Assembly (NCBI GenBank): GCA_002509485.1
Contig: DAWO01000027.1
Coordinates: 6,324-24,239, forward strand
Direction of reading: 5' to 3'
From: Methanolinea sp. UBA477
GTDB lineage: Archaea > Halobacteriota > Methanomicrobia > Methanomicrobiales > Methanospirillaceae
Length of the DNA: 17,916 bases
Shown here: in pieces, positions 1 through 7,142 of the stretch
Numbering within the stretch: position 1 is the stretch's first letter
Layout: the number at the start of each line of letters is the position of its first letter
The notes under the pieces: model-generated
What the model was told of the DNA's origin: nothing
Database searches by the model: none
The model's input: only the letters and a program-made list of their open reading frames with translations
Made by a program: the position numbers and the translations under genes

Positions 1-450
1 TGGGTCATGGCCCTCAAGTGTGCAGAAGGGCTCGATATAGAGGGTGTGGAGTACCTGAACATGAGGCTTGTCCAGCTGAACCCCGAGGCCCCGAAGAAGA
101 CCACCAACTGCGTGGGTTCCGCCCTGAACTTTGCAGTGAGACCCGGTGCGGTCCAGGCCCTCCTCGACTACGTGAATACGTTTGTCAGTGAGAACACCTA
201 CAGCGACGACACCGGTATCGCTCTCTTTTCAGGAATCGAGCCGCTCGATCCGGGCGAGCTCTGGAATGATACGGCAAAAGCTGTGAAAACCAGGATAATG
301 ACCAGGGAAGATGCTGAACTGGCAGCAGAAAAACTTGGGATCACCTTCATCGACCGGTTCGAGAGCAAGGGGCGGATCGGGGCTCTCGGAGCTGTTTTGT
401 GGGCGAACAGGGGAATCGAAGCGGCAGGTCTCTATGGAGAAACTCGCTGA
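1..450 (+). CDS. TiaS-like protein, 5'-truncated by the window edge
   Basis: The frame is open from base 1, so the start codon and probably the IGIDDTD-type N-terminus lie upstream. The visible 149 residues match the N-terminal half of TiaS, the archaeal tRNA(Ile2) agmatinylcytidine synthetase, which is the part that uses ATP. Supporting segments are LVQLNPEAPKKTTNCVGSA, YSDDTGIALFSG, and KGRIGALGAVLW near the end. The OB-fold and zinc-ribbon parts that full TiaS uses to hold tRNA are absent, because the protein stops soon after the GRIGALGA segment. It is therefore a short paralogue and not the tRNA enzyme itself. The next gene, Mmp11, has a C-terminal half that aligns with it almost motif for motif, which suggests duplication or a two-subunit enzyme. 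The genes overlap by 17 bases, so translation is probably coupled. Its function is unknown. Confidence 0.8.
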   Translation, partial: WVMALKCAEGLDIEGVEYLNMRLVQLNPEAPKKTTNCVGSALNFAVRPGAVQALLDYVNTFVSENTYSDDTGIALFSGIEPLDPGELWNDTAKAVKTRIMTREDAELAAEKLGITFIDRFESKGRIGALGAVLWANRGIEAAGLYGETR

Positions 451-1327
451 GCCCTACATCGTCCATTATCCCCGGATAGTGGGGATAGCTGATGAGAACG
501 GAGAAAACGTTGAATTAATCGAGTTCTTCGACTGCATAGGCGGGGCGATGTGGTCAAGGCACCACTATGCCAGGAGCCCGCTTGTCAGGAGCGTGCGGAA
601 CGTGGGATCGACCATGCGGTACCAGCTCGTTTCCGGGCAGGCCGATCTGGATCTTGTGGGGTCTGCGTTTCCGGCAGGGATCTGTGGTGTCTCCATCGGG
701 GACCGTGAGATCGCCGTCTCCTACCTTGGCATGGGCGGAGGCGGCGTGGGGGCTTCGAGCTGCAGGTCGTTGGCAGGAGGGGTCACCAGGTGCAGGACAG
801 ATCCCTCCGGCGGGGGGCGCACGGCAGGATCAACAGTCTGGATCCCGAGGAACCAGCGTGTCCTGATCGGGGTGGACGATACAGACACCCCGGAGGAGGG
901 TGCGACATGGACCCTCGCGCACAACATCGCACGGGCCGTCGAAGATGACGAATCGTGCTATCTCTCGCATACCATCGTGCAGCTCTTCCCGGTCGAGTTT
1001 CGGACCAAGAACTGCGTGAGTATCGTCTGCGAGTTCGCAACCACGAATCCCGGCCGCCTGATCGAGAGATACCGCTCGCTGCTTGAGCGGTATACCCTCT
1101 CGGACGATACCGGTATGGCAGCATATACGGGATTTGATCCAGGCGAACTCGTGGAGTTCGCGTGGGAGGCGAAACGCGGCCAGGTCGACCCCGCCGCGAT
1201 AGAATCTCTCGGGAACAGCAGGCTTCGCCTGGTGATGAAAGGGCGGGGGATCGTGGGTGCGGTGGCGGCCATTCCATTCTATACGCGATACGAGGAGGCT
1301 CTCCTGTTATGCACTGGAAAGAGTTGA
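434..1327 (+). CDS. Methanogenesis marker protein 11 (TiaS-like C-terminal domain)
   Basis: This 297-residue protein is recognised as methanogenesis marker protein 11, a family found essentially only in methanogens and without a proven function. The N-terminal part (about 1-135) carries FFDCIGGAMWSRHHY (31-45), a DLDLVGSAFPAGI segment (71-83) and a glycine-rich LGMGGGGVGAS run (98-108). The second half begins at VLIGVDDTDTPEEGAT (143-158), the nucleotide-binding signature of the TiaS family. It continues with IVQLFPVEFRTKNCVS, YTLSDDTGMAAYTGFDPGEL and KGRGIVGAVAAIP (269-281). The last three blocks mirror the preceding gene. The ATG at 434 is preferred over the upstream in-frame start because family similarity begins at MEKL and the extra residues would overlap the previous gene by more than 100 bases. 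It overlaps the next gene by 19 bases. TiaS chemistry phosphorylates a carbonyl oxygen and replaces it with an amine, so an ATP-dependent amide or amidine-forming role is possible. Confidence 0.88.
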   Translation: MEKLAEPYIVHYPRIVGIADENGENVELIEFFDCIGGAMWSRHHYARSPLVRSVRNVGSTMRYQLVSGQADLDLVGSAFPAGICGVSIGDREIAVSYLGMGGGGVGASSCRSLAGGVTRCRTDPSGGGRTAGSTVWIPRNQRVLIGVDDTDTPEEGATWTLAHNIARAVEDDESCYLSHTIVQLFPVEFRTKNCVSIVCEFATTNPGRLIERYRSLLERYTLSDDTGMAAYTGFDPGELVEFAWEAKRGQVDPAAIESLGNSRLRLVMKGRGIVGAVAAIPFYTRYEEALLLCTGKS

Positions 1328-2277
1328 AAGCCCTGCTCCTCTCTATCGGTTCTGCCCGCCTTGCCGGAGAGCCTGCGGCCCGCTACATATCTCGGTCAGC
1401 AGCAGGTCCGGGAGCCGGCGGAGAGGGTTCGATCTTCTTTGCCGTCGGGAAACGGCGGGTGAGGCTTGGCCTGGACCCTTCGTCGCCGGTATCCATACGC
1501 CACCTGGGAGACGGCCGGGCCGAGCTGGTGGTCGGGGATGAGTCCGTTCCCGGGCGGCTGGAGCCCGTGGCACTTCACTGCCCACGCCAGGCCTACATCA
1601 CGGTGACCGCCAGCTGCATCTACGGGTGCCGCTACTGCGAGGTCCCGGAGATTGGAGGAGAGAGAAAGAGCATACAGGAGATCGTCGCACTGGTGGAGAG
1701 TGTCATCGGGAGTGTTGATTCGATATCGATAACGAGTGGGGTTCTCTCCACTCCCGAAGAGGAGGAGGCGTATGTCATGGAGGTGATCAGGGAGCTTGGC
1801 AGATTCGGGTTGCCTATCGGTGTCTCCATCTATCCGACGGAGAAGACGCCCGAAACCCTCGCACGCCTCGGTGTCGACGAGGTCAAGTTCAATGTCGAGG
1901 CCGCGACAGAGTCCCTCTTTTCAGAGATGTGCCCCGGTCTTGATTATGCCCTGATGGGGGATGTCCTCGGACGTTCGGTGGAACTCTTCTCCCGGAACCA
2001 CGTCTTTTCGAACGTGATAGTGGGTCTTGGCGAGACCGACGGGGAGATGGAGGCCTGCATCAGGAGGCTTTGCGGAATGGGTGTCATCCCGGTCCTTCGA
2101 CCCCTGAATCCTGCCGCCCGGCTCTCGGAATTTGACCGTCCGTCCCCGGAGCGGCTCCTGAAACTGTACGAGATCCAGAAGAATGCCCTTCTCCTGGCCG
2201 GGCTTGATCCCTCGAAGGCGAGATCCATGTGCGTGGCATGCAGCGGCTGTGACCTTGTGCCATGGAGGGATGAATGA
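1309..2277 (+). CDS. Radical SAM protein with extra C-terminal cysteine cluster
   Basis: This is a 322-residue radical SAM enzyme. The CX3CX2C motif that binds the catalytic [4Fe-4S] cluster is at residues 103-110 (CIYGCRYC), preceded by YITVTAS as in the family. Later barrel strands are visible at ISITSGV (139-145) and VKFNVEAATE (192-201), the latter reminiscent of the biotin and lipoyl synthase group. The C-terminus ends in a second cysteine set, C308-X2-C311-X2-C314, which could ligate an auxiliary Fe-S cluster. The first 90 residues form a separate leader domain I cannot assign. The start at 1309 lies inside the end of Mmp11, and the stop overlaps the next start as ATGA. It is not Mmp10, whose cluster motif sits near the N-terminus. 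The substrate is unknown. Context suggests coenzyme B assembly or another methanogen-specific modification. Confidence 0.85.
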   Translation: MHWKELKALLLSIGSARLAGEPAARYISRSAAGPGAGGEGSIFFAVGKRRVRLGLDPSSPVSIRHLGDGRAELVVGDESVPGRLEPVALHCPRQAYITVTASCIYGCRYCEVPEIGGERKSIQEIVALVESVIGSVDSISITSGVLSTPEEEEAYVMEVIRELGRFGLPIGVSIYPTEKTPETLARLGVDEVKFNVEAATESLFSEMCPGLDYALMGDVLGRSVELFSRNHVFSNVIVGLGETDGEMEACIRRLCGMGVIPVLRPLNPAARLSEFDRPSPERLLKLYEIQKNALLLAGLDPSKARSMCVACSGCDLVPWRDE

Positions 2278-3554
2278 CCGGATCTTCCGGAGAAGAGATC
2301 GTTGCAGAGGCCCTCCTCGCCTGTGCGGACCGCTGTTATGCAGTCCCCGGGTACCCGGTGAGTGGCATCGCTGAGAAGACCGGTGCCGAGATCGTGATAT
2401 CCGAGAAGGTGGGGATGGAATACGCACTTGGCGACTCCATTTCGGGAAGAAGAGCGGCGGTGGTCATGAAGAATGTCGGGATCAATGCGTGTGCCGATCC
2501 CCTCGTGCAGGCTGTCACACAGGGTCTCCGGAAGGGCGTGATCATCCTCGCCGGTGACGATATCGAGGCAGCAGGATCGCAGAACGCACAGGATTCACGG
2601 TATTACGGTGAACTGGCGCAGGTACCCGTGCTCGAGCCCGGCCCGGAGACCTGTTTTTCTGCCGTCGAAGCGGCGTTCGAGGCTTCTGAGCAGTTTTCCA
2701 GGCCTGCCATCGTTCGCCTGACTCCCGATCTCCTCTTCGGAACGGGTGTCGCCGACCGGGTGCGAAGAGTCGACCTGGACGGGCATTTGGCAGACCCCGG
2801 GCTTACCATGAAGGGAAAGACCATGGAGGCAGAGCGGGCATATGCGGCGATGTTCCAGTGGTCCCGCGAATCGCCGCTGAACCGGATCGCGGGAGGAGAC
2901 CTGGGGGCAGGTGCCGTGCGGGCCGAATCCCGGGTCGTGACCGTGTACCCGCCCCCGGCAGCACCGGATCTCCTGGCCGGTGTGAAGGAGCTTGGAAGGC
3001 CCTTTGTCAGGGAGCACCGCCTGGTTGTGCCGCCGGCGGCATCTGCGGCTCCGGAAAGGATGGAGGAGAGAGGTTATTTTCGCACGTTGTGTCGTGAATG
3101 TCCGTACAAACCGCTCTTCTCGCTCATGCAGGAGAGGGGGATCCGGGCCGTGGCAGATGCCGGGTGCTCGATCCTTACCATGAACCCGCCGTACCGGATC
3201 AGCATTGCAAGCTTCGGGCTTGGTTCGGCAATCGGTGTCGCTGCCAGGAGTACGGGGGTTGCCCTGATCGGAGATTACGCAATCCTCCATTCCGGTCTTC
3301 CAGCCCTCATCGATGTCTACGAAAAGAAGACACCCCTTCTCTGCATTGTCCTGGTGAACCGGTGCATGGGGATGACCGGTGGCCAGTCCTCGTATGAACC
3401 GGAGAGGTACCTGGGATGGGCCGATCCGGTAGTGGTCGGGGCTGATGACAGAAAGCTGCTCGAAGAATTGATCCGTCCGGCAGAGAAGCCGATGACGGTG
3501 CTGGTATCCGGAGCGTGTCCGGAAGAGAGAGAACATGAAACCGTGGCATATTGA
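2274..3554 (+). CDS. IorA-like thiamine-diphosphate enzyme lacking the ferredoxin domain
   Basis: The 426 residues follow the layout of the indolepyruvate ferredoxin oxidoreductase alpha subunit. The pyrimidine-binding domain (about 1-155) has SEKVGMEYALGD, with E49 as the likely activating glutamate, then VVMKNVGINACADPL and SQNAQDSRYYGELAQVPVLEP. A short linker leads to CRECPY (273-278, matching the IorA CPGCPH block). The ThDP/Mg domain follows, with GDY at 333-335 and N362 giving the GD-X27-N signature, and ending in NRCMGMTGGQ. IorA is normally about 600 residues with a C-terminal two-cluster ferredoxin domain. That domain is absent here, and no beta subunit lies next to it. The enzyme may therefore decarboxylate a 2-oxo acid without oxidation. 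It overlaps aksA by 20 bases, so I infer that 2-oxosuberate or a related 2-oxo acid could be the substrate. GGAGGG precedes the ATG by 4 bases. Confidence 0.85.
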   Translation: MTGSSGEEIVAEALLACADRCYAVPGYPVSGIAEKTGAEIVISEKVGMEYALGDSISGRRAAVVMKNVGINACADPLVQAVTQGLRKGVIILAGDDIEAAGSQNAQDSRYYGELAQVPVLEPGPETCFSAVEAAFEASEQFSRPAIVRLTPDLLFGTGVADRVRRVDLDGHLADPGLTMKGKTMEAERAYAAMFQWSRESPLNRIAGGDLGAGAVRAESRVVTVYPPPAAPDLLAGVKELGRPFVREHRLVVPPAASAAPERMEERGYFRTLCRECPYKPLFSLMQERGIRAVADAGCSILTMNPPYRISIASFGLGSAIGVAARSTGVALIGDYAILHSGLPALIDVYEKKTPLLCIVLVNRCMGMTGGQSSYEPERYLGWADPVVVGADDRKLLEELIRPAEKPMTVLVSGACPEEREHETVAY

Positions 3555-4665
3555 GATCTGTGATGTGACCCTGAGAGACGGAGAACAGACTCCCGGGGTC
3601 TCCTTTACCTGTGAAGAGAAGCAAAAGATCGCGCACATGCTCGATCAGATCGGCATCGAGGTGATCGAGGCAGGGTTCCCCGTGGTATCGCCGTATGAGA
3701 AGGACTGTGTGAGATCCATCGCAGGAATGGGCCTTGATGCACGGGTATGCTGCCTGGCCCGTGCACGAAAGACCGACATGGAGGCTGCCATCGACTGCGG
3801 GGTGGACATGGTGAGTATCTTTATCGCAACCTCCGATCTCCACATCCGGCACAAGTACAGGAAACCCCGCGATGTGGTCCTCTCCGATGCACTGGCGATG
3901 ATCGACCTTGCAAAAGACCACGGTCTCGAGGTGCGGTTCGCTGCCGAGGACGCATCAAGGACCAGCCTGGACTTCCTGAAGAACGTGTATGGAAAGGGCC
4001 GGGAGCACGGTGCCGATCTCGTCTCGTTCGCTGACACGGTGGGCTGTCTTCTCCCCACAGAGATGTATACGATCATGTCTGAACTGGTCTCATCCTCAAA
4101 AGCCCCGCTCTGCGTACACTGCCACAACGATCTGGGGTGTGCAACCGCCAACACGGTGACTGCGGCCCAGGCCGGGGCCTTCCAGCTCCACACCACCGTA
4201 AACGGTATCGGCGAACGGGCAGGAAACGCGGCTCTCGAGGAGGTGCTCGTCTCAGTCCAGGTGAAGGGCGGCGTGGAGAGATACGATCTCTCACACCTGC
4301 TTGCCCTCTCGAAGATGGTCGAGGAGTTCTCGGGTATACGCATGGAGAAGACGAAACCCGTTGTGGGCGAGCACGCGTTCGCCCATGAAAGCGGGATTCA
4401 CATAGCCGCAATCCTTGAAGATCCCGCCACCTACGAGTATTTCATGCCAGAGCTCGTTGGACAGGAGCGGCGGTTCATCCTCGGCAAGCACACCGGCAAG
4501 AAGGCGCTCGAGCATGTCGTGGCAGGGCTTGGGTACTCGCTCAACGAGGAACAGATCTGCCAGATCCTTGACGAGGTGAAGGAACTGGGGGAGAGCAAGT
4601 GCGGGATCACACCCGAGACCCTGACCGCACTGATCCGCCACGCCAGGAAGGAGACCGTTTCATGA
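3535..4665 (+). CDS. aksA: Homocitrate synthase AksA
   Basis: This 376-residue DRE-TIM metallolyase condenses acetyl-CoA with 2-oxoglutarate to homocitrate. In methanogens it also uses the longer 2-oxoadipate and 2-oxopimelate, starting each round of chain extension towards coenzyme B. Visible motifs are TLRDGEQTPG (12-21, D15 as metal ligand), VHCHNDLG (194-201, H195 and H197 as metal ligands), GERAGNAALEEV (226-237) and HAFAHESGIH. The family also includes isopropylmalate and citramalate synthases. The assignment rests on the adjoining aksD, aksE and aksF genes and on the length, which is shorter than isopropylmalate synthases with a regulatory leucine domain. No C-terminal regulatory domain is present, so feedback control by an amino acid is not expected. 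The start sits within the preceding gene, behind a GGAAGAGAG purine run. The stop overlaps the aksD start as ATGA. Confidence 0.93.
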   Translation: MKPWHIEICDVTLRDGEQTPGVSFTCEEKQKIAHMLDQIGIEVIEAGFPVVSPYEKDCVRSIAGMGLDARVCCLARARKTDMEAAIDCGVDMVSIFIATSDLHIRHKYRKPRDVVLSDALAMIDLAKDHGLEVRFAAEDASRTSLDFLKNVYGKGREHGADLVSFADTVGCLLPTEMYTIMSELVSSSKAPLCVHCHNDLGCATANTVTAAQAGAFQLHTTVNGIGERAGNAALEEVLVSVQVKGGVERYDLSHLLALSKMVEEFSGIRMEKTKPVVGEHAFAHESGIHIAAILEDPATYEYFMPELVGQERRFILGKHTGKKALEHVVAGLGYSLNEEQICQILDEVKELGESKCGITPETLTALIRHARKETVS

Positions 4666-5870
4666 GCACGCTCTCGGAACGGATTCTTTTGGGGACGGCA
4701 GGAGAGTTCGTTGACAGGGAGGTGGACAGGGCCTATGCACACGACGGAACCGGGGTTCTCACCCTGGAAGCATGGCATGAGATGGGCACACATACGGTTG
4801 CGCACCCCGAACGGGTGTACCTGCTCTTTGACCACATAGCTCCCGCCAACAGTTCCACGACCGCAGGGCTGCAGGCAGAGCTTCGCACATTCGCCCGATC
4901 CATGGGGCTCCATTTCTGTGATGTGGGCGGCGGGATCTGTCACCAGGTGATGGGGGAAGGATCTGCGCTGCCAGGGGAGATCATCGTCGGGGCAGATTCC
5001 CATACCTGTACTCTCGGTGCGTTTGGTGCCTTTGCCACCGGTGTCGGAGCTACCGATATGGCCGCCATATGGGTCTCGGGCAAGAGCTGGTTCCGCGTGC
5101 CCGAGACCATCGCGATCCAGCTGGACGGGCATTTACAGAATCCCGCAGAGGCGAAGGATCTTGCCCTTACGTATGTCGGGCGGCTTGGCATGGACGGCGC
5201 TACATACCGTTCCATCGAATTTGTCGGGGACGGTGTGGCAGGTCTCTCCATGGACTCCCGGCAGACGGTGAGCAACCTTGCCGTCGAGACCGGGGCAAAA
5301 ACCGGTCTTTTCTACGCAGATGAAGTCACGAAACGGTACCTCTCCGAATCAGGCCGGAAAACTGCAATCCAGCACCCGGAAGAGTGCCGGTACGAGAAGG
5401 AGATGGGGATAGACCTGGATGATATCGTCCCCGTCGTCGCAGTCCCGCCCCGCGTCGATTCCGTAAGACCTGCAGGCGATCTTTTGGGCCTTCCCCTTGA
5501 CCAGGTTTTTATCGGTACGTGTACAAACGGCCGCTACGACGACCTCGAACGACTGGCAGAGATCCTGAAAGGGAAGAAGGTCCGGGTACGGACCGTCGTC
5601 GCTCCTGCTTCACGCGATGTACTGCTGCGGGCAGCCGGCACAGGCGTGATCGCCGATATTGTACAGGCAGGATGCGTGCTTCTCCCACCCGGGTGCGGTC
5701 CGTGTCTGGGTGCCCACATGGGCGTGATCGGCGAAGGCGAGATCTGTCTCTCGACGGCGAACAGGAACTTCAGGAACAGGATGGGAGTCGGGGGGGAGAT
5801 TTACCTCAGCTCGGTGGCTACCGCGGCAACGAGTGCACTGGCCGGAGAACTGGCAGTCCGGGAGGGATGA
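4662..5870 (+). CDS. aksD: Homoaconitase large subunit AksD
   Basis: This 402-residue member of the aconitase/LeuC family forms the [4Fe-4S]-bearing large subunit of methanogen homoaconitase. With AksE it dehydrates (R)-homocitrate and rehydrates the product to homoisocitrate, and does the same for the C7 and C8 homologues. Three cluster ligands are visible: C287 in FIGTCTNGRYDD, and C345 and C348 in PPGCGPCLG. Other family blocks are FDHIAPANSSTT (56-67), GADSHTCTLGAFGAFATGVGATD (110-132) and STANRNFRNRMG (364-375). An upstream in-frame ATG at 4599 would add 21 residues unlike the family. The ATG at 4662 overlaps the aksA stop as ATGA and gives the usual length, so it is chosen. Isopropylmalate isomerase is the alternative. 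The small-subunit loop and the neighbours argue for homoaconitase. Confidence 0.93.
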   Translation: MSTLSERILLGTAGEFVDREVDRAYAHDGTGVLTLEAWHEMGTHTVAHPERVYLLFDHIAPANSSTTAGLQAELRTFARSMGLHFCDVGGGICHQVMGEGSALPGEIIVGADSHTCTLGAFGAFATGVGATDMAAIWVSGKSWFRVPETIAIQLDGHLQNPAEAKDLALTYVGRLGMDGATYRSIEFVGDGVAGLSMDSRQTVSNLAVETGAKTGLFYADEVTKRYLSESGRKTAIQHPEECRYEKEMGIDLDDIVPVVAVPPRVDSVRPAGDLLGLPLDQVFIGTCTNGRYDDLERLAEILKGKKVRVRTVVAPASRDVLLRAAGTGVIADIVQAGCVLLPPGCGPCLGAHMGVIGEGEICLSTANRNFRNRMGVGGEIYLSSVATAATSALAGELAVREG

Positions 5871-5871
5871 G

Positions 5872-6342
5872 ATGCAGATACACGGGAAGGCGGTCTGTCT
5901 CGGTGAGGATATCGATACCGACATGATCATCGCGGGAAGGTACCTCCGGACAAAAGACCGGAGTCTCTGGGCCACGCACGCATTCGAGGATCTCGATCCC
6001 GCGCTCGCCGGGAGACTGGAAGGCTCCGTCATCGTGGCAGGCAAAAATTTCGGGTGCGGGTCCTCGCGCGAGCAGGCACCGGTAGCATTGAAAGAGGCGG
6101 GTGTACTGGCTGTCATCGCTCCCACATTCGCCCGCATATTCTTTCGGAATTCGATAAATGTCGGTCTTCCGGTGATAGAGTCCGGGTGTGAGTGCGTTGA
6201 AGGGGAAGACATCATGGTCGACCTCGACGGTGGAGAGGTGCAGACAGGGGGCCGCAGTTATCCGATCCGTCCGCTCTCGCCAAGGATGCGTGAAATCCTG
6301 CATGCCGGCGGGCTTGTGGCATACTGGAGCGATAAAAGATGA
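5872..6342 (+). CDS. aksE: Homoaconitase small subunit AksE
   Basis: This 156-residue swivel-domain subunit partners AksD. It contains GEDIDTDMIIAGRYLRT (11-27) and GKNFGCGSSREQAP (57-70), where the SSREQ segment contributes to substrate binding. The YLRT loop at 24-27 is the sequence that published work on the Methanocaldococcus enzyme linked to homoaconitase activity, as opposed to isopropylmalate isomerase, so it directly supports the coenzyme B assignment. The start at 5872 is preferred to an upstream in-frame ATG at 5833 because similarity begins at MQIHGKAV and a GGAGGGA ribosome binding site lies just upstream. It begins 1 base after aksD, and its stop overlaps the next start as ATGA. 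Confidence 0.93.
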   Translation: MQIHGKAVCLGEDIDTDMIIAGRYLRTKDRSLWATHAFEDLDPALAGRLEGSVIVAGKNFGCGSSREQAPVALKEAGVLAVIAPTFARIFFRNSINVGLPVIESGCECVEGEDIMVDLDGGEVQTGGRSYPIRPLSPRMREILHAGGLVAYWSDKR

Positions 6343-7142
6343 TATTTCCCCTGGAGTACAAGGTAGTCGGGACCGCGTCTGCCAGGCCGTGCGGTGATAA
6401 AGTCTATTTTCTCTCGAGATACCTCATCCGCGAGATGGTCAACGGCCTTGAATTGCTCGAGGTGAACCCGGATCCTTCAGGAGACGGGCTGATGAGAGAT
6501 ATCCTGGATGTCCGCGTCCTCGCCGGGCCCGAAGAGATCCGGGTGTACCCCGAGAAGGTCCAGATCAATGACCGGGCAAAGCTTCTGCGGCTTGCCAGTG
6601 AAAGCGGGTCCCGGTGCACGATATTCACCGGGCTCGACGAGCATGTGACCTTCGTCCTGGACCCGGATCCCGGCGCATTCACCACTGTCCAGGTCTATGA
6701 CGTGACGCCACCGCGCCCGACACTCTCGGCGGCAATCCGGGATCTCGAGGAGACCGGGATCTTCGGGGAGCTGGATGTGACCTTTTCACACAATCTCCGG
6801 GATATCTCGCAGGTGAAAGCCGACGTGTACCCCTGCCGGGCTTCGGGATCTCAAAAGACCCTCGATGCGGACCTCATGCTCGGAGGGGAGACCGTGGCAG
6901 GCTGCATGACGGCGTCGCAGCTCTTCCGTGAGTGCTATGGAGAAGACTTTGAATTGCGTGACATCTGCCCTGTCGGGATGGTGACCGACGAACCGTTTAT
7001 CGCACGGTGCTGCCGCAGTGAACGTGAGGGGATCGGCATGTACGGGGGCAAATTCGGAGCCGTGGTTCACTGGGGGGCGAGCCCCCGGCGGGTATACAAC
7101 GCGGTCGTTGAACTGTTGAGACAATGGAGAGAGCGTTCATGA
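6339..7142 (+). CDS. Unrecognised 267-residue protein inside the aks operon
   Basis: I do not recognise a named family. The protein is soluble, with no signal peptide or membrane segment. Segments that look conserved in character are FLSRYLIREMVNGLELLEVNPDPSGDG near the N-terminus (about 25-50), VYDVTPPRPTLSAAI in the middle, and a cysteine-rich stretch from about 187 to 230 (AGCMTAS, RECYG, RDICPVG, ARCCRSE) followed by GMYGGKFGAVVHWGASP. The cysteines could bind metal or an Fe-S cluster, but no standard spacing is obvious. The start overlaps the aksE stop and the stop overlaps the aksF start, both as ATGA. It is therefore embedded between two pathway enzymes and almost certainly cotranslated with them. 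That position suggests a role in coenzyme B synthesis, for example at a step without an assigned enzyme. This is inference from location only. Confidence 0.85.
   Translation: MIFPLEYKVVGTASARPCGDKVYFLSRYLIREMVNGLELLEVNPDPSGDGLMRDILDVRVLAGPEEIRVYPEKVQINDRAKLLRLASESGSRCTIFTGLDEHVTFVLDPDPGAFTTVQVYDVTPPRPTLSAAIRDLEETGIFGELDVTFSHNLRDISQVKADVYPCRASGSQKTLDADLMLGGETVAGCMTASQLFRECYGEDFELRDICPVGMVTDEPFIARCCRSEREGIGMYGGKFGAVVHWGASPRRVYNAVVELLRQWRERS

Noticed and set aside
1309..2277. Identity as Mmp10, the McrA arginine methylase
   Set aside because: The cluster motif lies at residue 103 and not near the N-terminus, and the sequence around it differs.
2274..3554. Identity as sulfopyruvate decarboxylase (ComDE)
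   Set aside because: The conserved blocks (SQNAQDSRYYGELAQVPVLEP, CRECPY, NRCMGMTGGQ) follow IorA. The single chain of 426 residues also does not match the short ComD/ComE chains.
2595..3638. Long minus-strand open frame (347 codons) opposite the ThDP gene and the aksA start
   Set aside because: It has no family character and no good ribosome site, and lies fully opposite genes with clear motifs. Such frames are common in GC-rich DNA.
3645..4343. Minus-strand open frame of 232 codons opposite aksA
   Set aside because: AksA has all its catalytic motifs on the plus strand. The antisense product resembles nothing and is a codon-bias shadow.
3535..4665. AksA as isopropylmalate or citramalate synthase
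   Set aside because: It lacks the C-terminal regulatory domain of isopropylmalate synthase and sits in an operon with homoaconitase and homoisocitrate dehydrogenase genes.
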